The translations under genes and the position numbers were made by a program. Of a DNA stretch of 64,000 nt, positions 18,567-27,485 are shown one piece after another (position 1 is the stretch's first letter; every line of letters starts with the position of its first letter). A model generated the notes under the pieces. That model had not been told where the DNA came from, made no database searches, and saw nothing but the letters and a program-made list of their open reading frames with translations. The DNA is from Qipengyuania spongiae. GTDB taxonomy: Bacteria; Pseudomonadota; Alphaproteobacteria; Sphingomonadales; Sphingomonadaceae. The DNA lies in contig NZ_CP092471.1 in NCBI RefSeq assembly GCF_026168555.1, forward strand, positions 692,501 to 756,500, read 5' to 3'.

Positions 18567-19073
18567 ATGGCTGCAAACCCTCCGCTCCGCTCCTCGCCGC
18601 GTCCGAATCTTCGTCTGGCGCAGACGCTGGCGCTTGCAGTCCCGGCGCTGCTGCTCGGCGGAGCCTATCTGTCGCAATACGCCTTCGGTCTCTATCCGTG
18701 CGAGATGTGCTGGTGGCAGCGCTATCCCCATTTCGCGGCGGTCGCGCTGGCATTGCTGGCCGGGATCGTCCCGCCCCGGCGGCTCTGGCTCGCGCTCGCG
18801 GCGTTGGCGATCCTCGTATCCGGAGCGATCGGCGGTTTTCACGCCGGCGTCGAATATGGCTGGTGGGAAGGCATCACCAATTGCGCGATGACGCCGGTGG
18901 GTTCGGGGCAGAGCGCGCTCGATTCGATCATGAACGCGCCGATGATCCGCTGCGACGCGGCGCCCTGGTCGTTCCTCGGCATCAGCCTGGCGGGGTGGAA
19001 CTTCCTGATCTCGACGGCTAGCGCTGTCGCCATCCTTTTCCTCCTTTTCCGGAGCCGCCATGCGCAAGTCTGA
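18567..19073 (+). CDS. dsbB: Disulfide bond formation protein B
   Basis: A 168-residue inner-membrane protein with four helices that reoxidises DsbA and passes electrons to ubiquinone. Its first redox pair is C45-x2-C48 (CEMC), and the second pair is C106 and C129 in the second periplasmic loop. It is encoded 16 bases after ctpA and overlaps coq7 by 14 bases, placing a quinone-dependent enzyme beside a quinone biosynthesis gene. Confidence 0.9.
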   Translation: MAANPPLRSSPRPNLRLAQTLALAVPALLLGGAYLSQYAFGLYPCEMCWWQRYPHFAAVALALLAGIVPPRRLWLALAALAILVSGAIGGFHAGVEYGWWEGITNCAMTPVGSGQSALDSIMNAPMIRCDAAPWSFLGISLAGWNFLISTASAVAILFLLFRSRHAQV

Positions 19074-19581
19074 CATCCACCGCATGATCCGCGTTGATCA
19101 GGCGGGCGAGTTCGGGGCGACCCGGATCTATGCCGGCCAGCTCGCCGTAATGGGCGATCGCGGGCCGCATTCCGCCGAGATTGCCGGGATGGCCGAACAG
19201 GAGGCCGGGCACCGCGCGAAATTCGACGCGCTGATGGCTCGCCGCGGCGTTCGCCCGACCACGCTCCAGCCATTCTGGAATGTCGCCGGTTTTGCGCTCG
19301 GCGCCGGGACCGCGCTGATCGGCCCGGAAGCGGCGATGGCCTGCACGGCCGCGGTCGAGGAAGAGATCGACCGCCACTATTCGCAGCAGCTCGACGCGCT
19401 GGCCGAGGATGGCGACGATCCCGAACTGGCCGAGATGATCGAGGAATTCCGCGAGGACGAACGCGAACATCGCGACGCGGCCCTGGCCGCCGGGGCGGAG
19501 CGCGCGCCTGCCTATCCGGTGCTATCGGGGCTGATCCGCCTGGGTTGCCGCGCCGCCATCCGGATTTCGGAACGCATCTGA
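19060..19581 (+). CDS. coq7: Demethoxyubiquinone hydroxylase Coq7
   Basis: A 173-residue ferritin-like di-iron monooxygenase that hydroxylates demethoxyubiquinone in ubiquinone synthesis. Iron ligands are visible as Glu in the GEFGA segment (about residue 12), the EQEAGH motif (about 45-50), Glu in the AAVEEEIDRHY segment (about 105), and EDEREH near 137-142. The start ATG lies inside the dsbB gene, so the two are translationally linked. Confidence 0.94.
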   Translation: MRKSDIHRMIRVDQAGEFGATRIYAGQLAVMGDRGPHSAEIAGMAEQEAGHRAKFDALMARRGVRPTTLQPFWNVAGFALGAGTALIGPEAAMACTAAVEEEIDRHYSQQLDALAEDGDDPELAEMIEEFREDEREHRDAALAAGAERAPAYPVLSGLIRLGCRAAIRISERI

Positions 19582-19596
19582 GGGAACGTATCTCGG

Positions 19597-19622
19597 GGAA
19601 CGGCCGGGCTTCATCGTCGGTT
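19597..19622 (+). promoter_or_regulatory. Possible EcfG-type stress promoter (one mismatch)
   Basis: GGAAC (19597-19601), a 17-base spacer, then GGTT (19619-19622). The EcfG general stress consensus is GGAAC-N16/17-CGTT, so only the first base of the -10 differs. It stands 65 bases before the gene at 19687. Confidence 0.35.
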
Positions 19623-19686
19623 AAAGCCAGAAGCGCCAGTTTCGGCCCAGTCTCGACGACACCAGAATTATCGCAGGATATCGACC

Positions 19687-20367
19687 ATGACCGCCCGTTT
19701 GCTCCCGCTTCTTCTCGCCACCGGAATGGCCGCCGGAGCCATTGCCGTTCCCGCCGCCGCTCAGGAAACCCCCGGCGACAAGGTCAACATGGTCATCGTC
19801 TATGGCGACGACGAATGCCCGGCGAGCGCGGGCGAGGAAATCGTCGTCTGTGCCCGCAAAGCCGAGAACGAGCGGTATCGGATCCCCGAGAACCTGCGCT
19901 TCAGCGACAGCCCCCAGAATCAGGCCTGGGCCGAACGGGTCGAGCGGCTGGAAATGGTCGGTGAATTCGGCACCATGTCCTGCTCGCCCACCGGCGCGGG
20001 CGGGATCACCGGCTGCACCCAGCAGATGATCGACGCCGCCTATGCCGACCGCGCGGAGGGCACCGATGTCCGCTTCGGCGAACTGATCGCCGCGGCACGC
20101 GAAGAGCGCCTCTCCACCATCGATGCCGATGCCGCCGCCGAACAGGAGCGGGTCGAACAGGTCGAGCGCGAATATATGGAGCGGCTCGAAAACGAGCGTA
20201 ACGCTCCGGTCGGCGAGGAAACGGTGGACGGTTCGCCCCCGCCTCTGTTGCAGGGCGATCGTTCGATCCCAGCGGAGCCTTCGGCCGACACTCCGTTCGA
20301 CGATGGCAGCGAGACGCCGCAGCCCCTCGGTCCGCAGGTCCCCGCCCGTTCGCCGCAATCCGACTGA
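19687..20367 (+). CDS. Conserved hypothetical periplasmic protein
   Basis: A 226-residue exported protein of unknown function. A signal peptide ends near AAAQ (about residue 24). The mature part opens with a GDDECPAS...EEIVVCARK block seen in many sphingomonad envelope proteins, has four cysteines that could form two disulfides, then an acidic Glu/Arg-rich helical stretch (about 140-175) and a Pro/Ser-rich disordered tail. It stands alone after coq7, with a possible stress promoter upstream. Confidence 0.75.
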   Translation: MTARLLPLLLATGMAAGAIAVPAAAQETPGDKVNMVIVYGDDECPASAGEEIVVCARKAENERYRIPENLRFSDSPQNQAWAERVERLEMVGEFGTMSCSPTGAGGITGCTQQMIDAAYADRAEGTDVRFGELIAAAREERLSTIDADAAAEQERVEQVEREYMERLENERNAPVGEETVDGSPPPLLQGDRSIPAEPSADTPFDDGSETPQPLGPQVPARSPQSD

Positions 20368-20393
20368 GGCGAACCGCGCTCATTACATGGTAA

Positions 20394-20415
20394 CCGGGTT
20401 GCTCTAGGAACCCGG
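20394..20415 (+). promoter_or_regulatory. Hairpin in the wecB leader
   Basis: Perfect 7-bp arms CCGGGTT and AACCCGG with an 8-base loop, ending four bases before the wecB ATG. There is no U-tract, so it is not an obvious terminator. It could hide the ribosome site, or be an operator or chance. Confidence 0.35.
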
Positions 20416-20418
20416 CTC

Positions 20419-21540
20419 ATGACTGGTAAGACCAAGATCCTGACCGTTTTCGGCACCCGGCCCGAAGCGATCAAGCTGTTCCCGCTAATACACGCGCTTG
20501 AACGCGACCCCCGCTTCGATTCGGTCGTTTGCGTTTCGGCCCAGCATCGCGCGATGCTCGACCAGGTTCTCGCCATCGCGGAAATCGTGCCCGATCACGA
20601 TCTCGACCTGATGACGCCCGGCCAGTCGCTCGACGCCCTCACCGCCCGCGCACTCGTCGGCGTCGGTGGGGTTCTGGACCGCGAACGGCCCGACTGGGTG
20701 GTGGTGCAGGGCGATACCACCACAGTCATGGCCGGCGCGCTCGCCGCCTATTACCGCCAGATTCCCGTCTGCCATGTCGAGGCGGGCCTGCGTTCCGGCG
20801 ACATCCATCACCCTTGGCCCGAAGAGGTCAACCGCAAGGTCGTCGGCAGTTTCGCCGCGCTCCATTGCGCCCCGACCCGTACCGCGGCCGACGCGCTGCT
20901 CGCGGAGAATGTCGATCCGGCGAACGTCCATGTCACCGGCAATACGGTGATCGACGCCCTCCAATGGGTGACGGCGAAGATCGAGCGTGAACCCGGCCTC
21001 GCCGCCGGGCTCGGCGAGCTCGAACGGCGCTTCGCGGGCAAGCGGATCATCGGCATGACAAGTCATCGGCGCGAGAATTTCGGCGAGGGAATGCGCGGCA
21101 TCGCCGATGCGGTGAAGCGCATCGCCGCGCGGCCCGACGTTGCGATCATCTTCCCCGTCCATCTCAATCCCAACGTGCGCGAAGTGATGAACGCCGAACT
21201 CGCCGGGCTCGACAATGTCGCGCTGATCGAACCGCTCGACTATCCGCATTTCGCCCGGTTGCTGGCGATCAGCGACCTGATGCTCAGCGACAGCGGCGGC
21301 GTCCAGGAAGAGGCACCCGCGCTGGGCAAGCCGGTTCTGGTGATGCGCGAGACGACCGAGCGGCCCGAGGGCGTCGCCGCCGGAACCGCCAGGCTGGTCG
21401 GCACCGATCCTGACCGCATCGTCGCCGAGGTCGAAGCCCTGCTCGACGACCCCACCGCCTACGTGGCGATGGCCCGCGCGCACAATCCCTTCGGCGACGG
21501 CAAGGCGGCGGAACGGATCGTGGAGCTTCTGGCGGGCTGA
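20419..21540 (+). CDS. wecB: UDP-N-acetylglucosamine 2-epimerase (non-hydrolysing)
   Basis: A 373-residue WecB-type epimerase converting UDP-GlcNAc to UDP-ManNAc. It begins with the family-typical FGTRPEAIK block (residues 11-19), and shows QGDTTT (about 97-102), the HVEAGLRSGD segment, and the C-terminal DSGGVQEEAP loop. Together with the next gene it supplies UDP-ManNAcA for a surface polysaccharide. No polymerase, flippase or dedicated glycosyltransferase gene follows. Confidence 0.94.
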   Translation: MTGKTKILTVFGTRPEAIKLFPLIHALERDPRFDSVVCVSAQHRAMLDQVLAIAEIVPDHDLDLMTPGQSLDALTARALVGVGGVLDRERPDWVVVQGDTTTVMAGALAAYYRQIPVCHVEAGLRSGDIHHPWPEEVNRKVVGSFAALHCAPTRTAADALLAENVDPANVHVTGNTVIDALQWVTAKIEREPGLAAGLGELERRFAGKRIIGMTSHRRENFGEGMRGIADAVKRIAARPDVAIIFPVHLNPNVREVMNAELAGLDNVALIEPLDYPHFARLLAISDLMLSDSGGVQEEAPALGKPVLVMRETTERPEGVAAGTARLVGTDPDRIVAEVEALLDDPTAYVAMARAHNPFGDGKAAERIVELLAG

Positions 21541-21571
21541 TCGGCGCCTGCCCGGAACGTTACTGCTATTT

Positions 21572-21589
21572 TTACCCCGGACCGGGTAA
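21572..21589. promoter_or_regulatory. Operator-like inverted repeat upstream of wecC
   Basis: Perfect 6-bp arms TTACCC and GGGTAA around a 6-base centre, lying in the 82-base wecB-wecC gap, 33 bases before the wecC start. The spacing suits a dimeric regulator or a short mRNA hairpin. No regulator can be named. Confidence 0.35.
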
Positions 21590-21622
21590 GGCGCGCCGCA
21601 GAAGTTCAGGGGACTGCGAAAG

Positions 21623-22888
21623 ATGCGTGACGACAACAAGCCGGCGGTGTGCGTGATCGGCCTCGGCTATATCGGCCTGCCGACGGCCGCGATCATCGCG
21701 CGCGCGGGTTGCCGGGTCCACGGCGTGGACGTGAGCGAACATGTCGTCGAGACCATCAATCGCGGCGAGATCCATATCGAGGAGGTCGATCTCGATGGCC
21801 TCGTCCAGGCGGTGGTGCAGCGCGGGTTGCTGAGGGCCTCGACCGAGATCGCGCCGGCCGATGTGTTCGTGGTCGCCGTGCCCACCCCCTTCGCCAAGGA
21901 CGGCGCGCACACTCCCGACACCAGTTATGTCATGGATGCCGCCGCCAAGCTCGCCACCGTGCTGAAGAAGGGCGACACGGTAATCCTCGAATCGACCTCG
22001 CCGGTCGGCACGAGCGAGGCGATGCGCGACCTGATCGCGCGCGAGCGGCCCGATCTCGCCATGCCGGGCATGGGCGACGGCACGCCCGACGTCTCGATCG
22101 CCTACTGCCCCGAGCGCGTGCTGCCGGGCCGCATTCTGGAGGAGCTGACGCACAACGACCGCTCTATCGGGGGCATCACGCCGCGCTGCGCGCGCAAGGC
22201 GCTCGGCTTCTACAAGCGTTTCGTGAAAGGCGAATGCGTCGTCACCGATGCGCGTTCGGCCGAGATGACCAAACTGGTCGAGAACGCCTTTCGCGACGTG
22301 AACATCGCCTTCGCCAACGAATTGTCGATGATCGCCGACCGGCAGGGCCTCGACGTCTGGGAAGTGATCCGCCTCGCCAACCGCCACCCGCGCGTCAACA
22401 TCCTCCAGCCCGGCCCCGGCGTCGGCGGCCACTGCATCGCGGTGGATCCCTGGTTCATCGTCCACGGCGCGCCCGAGGAGGCAAAGCTCATCCGCACCGC
22501 CCGCGAGGTCAACGACGCCAAGATGCACCACGTCCTGGCGCAGGCGAAGGCGCTGATCGAAGCGCATCCGGGTGAAAAGATCGCCTGCCTTGGCCTCGCC
22601 TTCAAGGCGAATATCGACGATTTCCGCGAAAGCCCGGCGCGCTACGTCGCCGCCAGCCTGGCACGCGAATATGGCGATCGGATTTGCGTGGTGGAGCCCC
22701 ACGCATCGGCGCTACCGGCGGAGTTCGAAGCCACGAATGCGAGCCTGATCGACATCGACGCCGCACTCGAGGAATGCGGCGTTCTGATCGCGCTGGTCGA
22801 TCACGATATCTTCAAGGCGATCCCCGCCGAAGAGCGCGCGGGCAAGGCGGTTTACGACACCCGCGGGATCTGGCCGGACGCCGCCTGA
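21623..22888 (+). CDS. wecC: UDP-N-acetyl-D-mannosamine dehydrogenase
   Basis: A 421-residue UDP-sugar dehydrogenase that oxidises UDP-ManNAc to UDP-ManNAcA with NAD. The N-terminal Rossmann motif GLGYIGLP is at about 13-20, an ESTSPVGTSE segment follows near 124-133, and the catalytic Cys lies in GPGVGGHCIAVDPWF (about 265-279). A long tail of the upstream product pathway is complete with WecB. It converges on fabI, with 7 bases between the stop codons. Confidence 0.93.
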   Translation: MRDDNKPAVCVIGLGYIGLPTAAIIARAGCRVHGVDVSEHVVETINRGEIHIEEVDLDGLVQAVVQRGLLRASTEIAPADVFVVAVPTPFAKDGAHTPDTSYVMDAAAKLATVLKKGDTVILESTSPVGTSEAMRDLIARERPDLAMPGMGDGTPDVSIAYCPERVLPGRILEELTHNDRSIGGITPRCARKALGFYKRFVKGECVVTDARSAEMTKLVENAFRDVNIAFANELSMIADRQGLDVWEVIRLANRHPRVNILQPGPGVGGHCIAVDPWFIVHGAPEEAKLIRTAREVNDAKMHHVLAQAKALIEAHPGEKIACLGLAFKANIDDFRESPARYVAASLAREYGDRICVVEPHASALPAEFEATNASLIDIDAALEECGVLIALVDHDIFKAIPAEERAGKAVYDTRGIWPDAA

Positions 22889-22895
22889 CCGCCCG

Positions 22896-23714
22896 TCAGA
22901 CCAGGCCGATATCCGGCGCGTCTTCCTGTTTCATGCCGACCACGTGATAGCCCGCGTCCACATGGTGCACCTCGCCGGTGACGCCGCTGGACAGGTCCGA
23001 GAGGAAATAGAGGCCCGATCCGCCGACATCCTCGATCGTGACGTTGCGGCGCAGGGGGGCGTTCAGCTCGTTCCATTTGAGGATGTAGCGGAAATCGCCG
23101 ATGCCGCTCGCCGCCAGCGTCTTGATCGGCCCGGCGCTGATCGCGTTGACGCGGATGTTCTGCGGGCCGAGATCGTTGGCGAGATACTGGACGCTCGTCT
23201 CCAGCGCGGCCTTGGCGACACCCATCACGTTGTAGTGCGGGATGACCTTTTCCGCGCCGTAGTAAGTGAGCGTGAGGATGCTGCCACCCTCGTTCATCAT
23301 CGCGCTCGCGCGCTTGGCCACGGCGACCAGGCTGTAGGCCGAGATGTTCATGGTCATCAGGAAGTTGTCGAGGCTGGTGTCGAGATACTTGCCGCGCAGC
23401 TCGTTCTTGTCGGAAAAGCCGATCGCGTGGACGACGAAATCGATCGTCTCCCAGCGTTCCTTCAGCGTGTCGAAGGCCCGGTCGAGCGCGCCCATATCGG
23501 CAACGTCGCATTCGAAGACGAAATCGCTGCCGAGCTGGTCGGCGAGCGGCTTCACCCGCTTGCCCAAGGCCTCGCCCTGATAGGAGAAGGCGAGCTCCGC
23601 CCCTTCGTCGGCGAGTTTCCTGGCGATTCCCCAGGCGAGCGACTTGTCATTGGCGAGGCCCATGATCAGCCCGCGCTTGCCCTTCATCAGCTGGCCGCCG
23701 ATCGATCCGCTCAT
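22896..23714 (-). CDS. fabI: Enoyl-ACP reductase (NADH), FabI
   Basis: A 272-residue short-chain dehydrogenase performing the last reduction of each fatty acid elongation cycle. The cofactor segment GLANDKSLAWGIA is at about 19-31, and the FabI-type catalytic set is seen in TYYGAEKVIPHYNVMGVAKA (Tyr, Tyr-x6-Lys). The ATG at 23714 overlaps the yihY stop by four bases (ATGA); the much longer frame to 24350 is the shadow of yihY. FabI is the triclosan target in organisms that rely on it. Confidence 0.95.
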   Translation of the reverse strand: MSGSIGGQLMKGKRGLIMGLANDKSLAWGIARKLADEGAELAFSYQGEALGKRVKPLADQLGSDFVFECDVADMGALDRAFDTLKERWETIDFVVHAIGFSDKNELRGKYLDTSLDNFLMTMNISAYSLVAVAKRASAMMNEGGSILTLTYYGAEKVIPHYNVMGVAKAALETSVQYLANDLGPQNIRVNAISAGPIKTLAASGIGDFRYILKWNELNAPLRRNVTIEDVGGSGLYFLSDLSSGVTGEVHHVDAGYHVVGMKQEDAPDIGLV

Positions 23715-24727
23715 TCCGCATTCTCCTGCAATTCTTGGTCTTCCGCCGCCGCGGCCCGCCGCCGGTTGTCGGCCTGCCCAATGATGTTCATCTCTTCCTC
23801 GGGCGTCTCGGCCAGCGCGGCGTTGAGTTCGGCGCCTATAACCACACCCAGCCCGACGAGCCAGAAGAAGAACAGCGCGATCATGATCCCGGCAAGGCTG
23901 CCATAGGTGAGGTTGTAGGTGAAGAAGCTGCGCAGCACGATCGGCAGTAGTGTCGTCACCGCTATCCACCATAATGTGGTGAACAGGACTCCCGGCCATT
24001 TGGGATAGCGGCGCGACCGGTATTGCGCCGGGGTCAGCGTGTAGAAGATCAGGTAGAGCGACCCGAACAGGCCGAATGCGGGCACGATGCGCGACAGGCG
24101 CAGGGTAGAGACGAGGTCGACCAGCTCGGGAAAGAAGGCGTCGATCACCTGCTGCGCCGCGCCGATGATGACCTGCGCAAGGAGCGAGAGCAGGAGCAGG
24201 AGCACCGCGCCCAGGATCACGCCGGCCGACAGCAGGCGATATTCCCAGAAGGCATGGGTCATCTTGGTGCCGTAAGAGCGGCGCAATATGTCGCGGATCG
24301 TCTCGATCAGGCTGCCGACGGTCCACAGCGCCACCAGCGCGCCGGCCCACAGCAGCCAGCCCGAGCGCGCCTCGATTACGTCGCGCGCGACCGGCTCGAT
24401 CACGTTGCCGACCACCGGGGGCAGGGCATAGAGCACCGCGTTGATGGTCGCTGCCCGGTCGCTTTCCTCGCCGATCAGCGAGAAGATCGCGGCGCCCAGG
24501 ATGAAGAAGGGAAAGATCGAGAACATCGCCAGATAGGCGAGGTTTCCGGCATGGATGAAGCCGTCGTTGAACGTGCCGACGGCCGTGCGCTTCATCACCT
24601 CGAAGGCCTTGGTACCCGGCCCCACCCGGTCGACCACGCGGCCTTTCAGCGATTGCAGCCGCCGCGCCTCGGGCGAGAGGGATTCGACCTCGCGCAGCTC
24701 GGTTTTCGGCGGATCGTGTTCAGCCAA
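23711..24727 (-). CDS. YihY/BrkB family inner-membrane protein
   Basis: A 338-residue membrane protein of the YihY (UPF0761, once wrongly called RNase BN) family. About six helices cover residues 60-300, with the family landmarks FNDGFIHAGNLAYLAMFSIFPF (about 52-72) and FWEYRLLSAGVILG. Both termini are charged and cytosolic. It is the middle gene of dnaJ-like, yihY, fabI, separated by 3 bases and by a 4-base overlap. The function of the family is not settled. Confidence 0.9.
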   Translation of the reverse strand: MAEHDPPKTELREVESLSPEARRLQSLKGRVVDRVGPGTKAFEVMKRTAVGTFNDGFIHAGNLAYLAMFSIFPFFILGAAIFSLIGEESDRAATINAVLYALPPVVGNVIEPVARDVIEARSGWLLWAGALVALWTVGSLIETIRDILRRSYGTKMTHAFWEYRLLSAGVILGAVLLLLLSLLAQVIIGAAQQVIDAFFPELVDLVSTLRLSRIVPAFGLFGSLYLIFYTLTPAQYRSRRYPKWPGVLFTTLWWIAVTTLLPIVLRSFFTYNLTYGSLAGIMIALFFFWLVGLGVVIGAELNAALAETPEEEMNIIGQADNRRRAAAAEDQELQENAE

Positions 24728-24730
24728 ACA

Positions 24731-25720
24731 TCAGACCCCGAGCTTGGCCCGCGGGTCGCTCTCGTCCTTCCAGCCTTCGAGCCGGGCGGCAAGGTCGGCG
24801 AGATCGCCGGGCAGCTGGATCTGCAACGTCACCAGCTGATCGCCCCGTTCGCCGTTCTTCTTCGAGAAACCCTTGCCCTTGAGGCGCAGCGTGCTGCCGC
24901 CGTCCGTGCCCGGCAGAATCGTCATCATCACCGCCCCATCGACCGTGGGCACGCGCACCTTGCCCCCGTTCACCGCCTCATCGAGCGTGATCGGCAGGTC
25001 GAAGCGCACGTCGTCGCCCTCGCGGGTGTAGAGCCGGTGGCTGTCGATCTCGATCGTGACGATGCCGTCGCCCGCGCCGGCCGGGCCGGCCTCGCCCTTG
25101 CCCTTGAGGCGCATCTGCGTGCCGCTTTCGACGCCGGCGGGCAGCTTGAGATCGATGGTCTTGCCGTCCGACAGGGTGATCCGCTGATCCTTGCGGGTCG
25201 CCGCATCGACGAAGGAAACGCGCAGGCGATAGGCGATGTCCGCGCCCTTGCGCGGCGGGGGCTGGGCTTGGCGCCGCCCGCCGAAGGGGCTGCCGCCGGG
25301 CTGGCGGGCACGTCCACCGCCGCCACCGCCGAACAGCCCTTCGAAGAGATCGCCGAGATCGACTTCCTCGCCGCCGCCGCCGCCGCCAAAACCCTGGAAA
25401 TCCTCGGGGCGGAAATTGCGCGGACCGCCACCGCCCCGTCCACCGGCGTAACCGCCTCCGCCCATTCCGCCGCCCATGCCTGCGAAGGGATTGGCGGGAT
25501 TGCCCTCGGCATCGATCTCGCCCCGGTCGAACTGGGCGCGCTTGTTCTTGTCCGACAGGAGATCGTAGGCGCTGGTGACCTGCGAAAACCGCTCGGCCGC
25601 GTCGGGCTTGTCCTTGTTGCGATCCGGGTGGAGTTCCTTCGCCAGCTTGCGATAGGCGCTCTTAATGTCCTTCTCGGACGCGGTGCGGCTCACGCCGAGG
25701 GTGGAGTATGGATCGGCCAT
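24731..25720 (-). CDS. DnaJ-like co-chaperone (CbpA type)
   Basis: A 329-residue Hsp40 without the zinc-finger domain. The J domain covers 1-66 with the HPD tripeptide in KELHPDRN (about 30-37); a Gly/Phe-rich linker (about 75-145) is unusually long and rich in Gly-Gly runs; two substrate-binding beta domains and a short dimerisation tail follow. ATG at 25720 and GTG at 25723 are adjacent possible starts. It leads the operon with yihY and fabI. Confidence 0.9.
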   Translation of the reverse strand: MADPYSTLGVSRTASEKDIKSAYRKLAKELHPDRNKDKPDAAERFSQVTSAYDLLSDKNKRAQFDRGEIDAEGNPANPFAGMGGGMGGGGYAGGRGGGGPRNFRPEDFQGFGGGGGGEEVDLGDLFEGLFGGGGGGRARQPGGSPFGGRRQAQPPPRKGADIAYRLRVSFVDAATRKDQRITLSDGKTIDLKLPAGVESGTQMRLKGKGEAGPAGAGDGIVTIEIDSHRLYTREGDDVRFDLPITLDEAVNGGKVRVPTVDGAVMMTILPGTDGGSTLRLKGKGFSKKNGERGDQLVTLQIQLPGDLADLAARLEGWKDESDPRAKLGV

Positions 25721-25917
25721 CACCGTGTCAGCTAGGTGCTGCGGCGGGCGAGAGCAAGCGGCGCTTTCCTACACGCATCGCGGGGGCTAGGGCGCGTCCG
25801 ATGCTGGCCGGCACGGGCTCCGTTCGCCAAGGGCGGATAATCTCGTGCCAGGACAGTGTAACACCCGGTCCATGTCCAACAGGCCCGGCCGGGGGCCCAC
25901 GGGAAAGGACGACGTCG

Positions 25918-26553
25918 ATGGATGACCAGCACAGCGCCGTTCCGGCGACCGACCCCTTCGCGCTGTTCGATGCGTGGTTCGCCGAAGCGAAGGAAAGCGA
26001 GCCCAACGATCCCAATGCCATGGCCCTCGCGACCGCGGAGAAGGATGGCGCACCGAGCGTGCGGATGGTGCTGCTGAAGGACCACGGTCCGAACGAGAGA
26101 GAGGGCGGGGGGGCAGGCGGCGGCTTCGTGTTCTACACCAATGCCGAGAGCCGCAAGGGGCGCGAGATCCGCGCCAACATGCAGGCCGCGCTGCTGTTCC
26201 ACTGGAAGAGCCTGCGCCGCCAGATCCGCATCGAAGGCCCGCTCGAGGAAGTCGGCGCGCAGCAGGCCGACGCCTATTTCCATTCCCGCGCCCGCGCCTC
26301 GCAAATCGCCTCGGCGGCAAGCGACCAGTCGCGCCCGCTCGCCGACCGCGCGGACTACCTCGCGCGGATCGAGGCGCTGGAGGAGGAGTATCCCGAAGGC
26401 GACATTCCCCGCCCCCCGCACTGGACCGGCTTCCGCCTGATCCCCCGGCGGATCGAGTTCTGGCTCGACCGCCCCGGCCGCGCCCATGACCGCCGCCTGT
26501 TCACGCGCGACGGTGCAGGCGGGGGCTGGTCCGACACGCTGCTCTACCCATGA
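25918..26553 (+). CDS. pdxH: Pyridoxamine 5'-phosphate oxidase
   Basis: A 211-residue FMN flavoprotein that makes pyridoxal 5'-phosphate, the final step of vitamin B6 synthesis and salvage. Typical parts are SVRMVLLKD (about 47-55), FYTNAESRKGREI (about 72-84), the SRARASQIASAAS stretch and the C-terminal PHWTGFRLIPRRIEFW and RLFTRD blocks. A short Glu/Gly-rich insertion sits near residues 57-68. It is divergent from the dnaJ-like gene, 197 bases away, and its stop overlaps the next start (ATGA). Confidence 0.94.
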   Translation: MDDQHSAVPATDPFALFDAWFAEAKESEPNDPNAMALATAEKDGAPSVRMVLLKDHGPNEREGGGAGGGFVFYTNAESRKGREIRANMQAALLFHWKSLRRQIRIEGPLEEVGAQQADAYFHSRARASQIASAASDQSRPLADRADYLARIEALEEEYPEGDIPRPPHWTGFRLIPRRIEFWLDRPGRAHDRRLFTRDGAGGGWSDTLLYP

Positions 26554-27485
26554 ACCGTAGCCGCGCCTTCCTCGCCCGCAGTGCGGCGCTCGCCTCGATC
26601 GCGGTTGCGGTGGTGCTGGTCGCGCTGAAGCTGTGGGCGGCGTGGCGCACGGGCTCGACGGCGATGCTCGGCAGTCTCGCCGATTCGGCGCTCGACCTCG
26701 TCGCCAGTCTCGTCACCCTGGCGGGCGTGTGGATTGCCGCGCGGCCGGCGGATCGCGAGCACCGCTTCGGCCACGGCAAGGCGGAGGCGCTGGCCGCGAT
26801 CTTCCAGGTCATCCTGATCGCGATCTCGGCCTCGGCTATCGCCTTCCGCGCGTTCGCCGACCTGTTCGAGGGTAGCAAGACGCAGGCCGCGACAGAGGGC
26901 ATCGCGGTGTCGCTCGTCGCGATGGTTCTGACTTTCGCCCTGCTCGGCTGGCAACGCTATGTCATTGCCCGCACACGGTCGGTCGCCATCGGGGCGGATC
27001 ACGTGCACTACCAGTCCGACCTCCTGCTCAACCTTGCGGTCATCGCCGCGCTGGTGCTCGACCAGTATCTCGGGTTCGGGGCGGCCGATCCGATCTTCGG
27101 CCTCGCCATCGCGGGCTGGCTGCTTTGGGGCGCATGGCGCGCGGCGGGCGAGGCGGTGGACCAGCTTCTCGACCGGGAATGGCCCGACGAAAAGCGGCGT
27201 GCTTTCGTCGAGGCGGCGGCGCTCCATCCCGAACTGAGCAACCTTCACGATCTGCGCACGCGCAGCAGCGGGACGCACGATTTCGTTCAGTTCCACGTCG
27301 ACATGCCGGGCCGGATGAGCGTTGCCGAAGCGCATGACATCCTCGACAGGGTGGAGGCGGATCTGTGCCGTCAGTTTCCCGGCACCGAGCTGCTCATCCA
27401 CATCGACCCCGAAGGCCATGTGGACGAACCCGACAATCCACTGGTCGAGGAAAACGAATTCGCAAAACTGGAGAACGGTTCGTGA
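26550..27485 (+). CDS. Cation diffusion facilitator (FieF/ZitB type)
   Basis: A 311-residue divalent metal/proton antiporter with six predicted helices in the first 215 residues and a cytosolic metallochaperone-like domain after that. Metal-site residues are seen as DSALD (about 45-49, helix 2) and DHVHYQSD (about 150-157, helix 5); HRFGHGK follows helix 2. Likely exports zinc, iron or a similar ion; specificity cannot be read with confidence. It overlaps both neighbours by four bases. Confidence 0.9.
   Translation: MNRSRAFLARSAALASIAVAVVLVALKLWAAWRTGSTAMLGSLADSALDLVASLVTLAGVWIAARPADREHRFGHGKAEALAAIFQVILIAISASAIAFRAFADLFEGSKTQAATEGIAVSLVAMVLTFALLGWQRYVIARTRSVAIGADHVHYQSDLLLNLAVIAALVLDQYLGFGAADPIFGLAIAGWLLWGAWRAAGEAVDQLLDREWPDEKRRAFVEAAALHPELSNLHDLRTRSSGTHDFVQFHVDMPGRMSVAEAHDILDRVEADLCRQFPGTELLIHIDPEGHVDEPDNPLVEENEFAKLENGS

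Noticed and set aside
21554..21580. A GGAAC box between wecB and wecC as an EcfG promoter
   Set aside because: The position 16-17 bases downstream reads CCCC or CCCG, not a -10 match.
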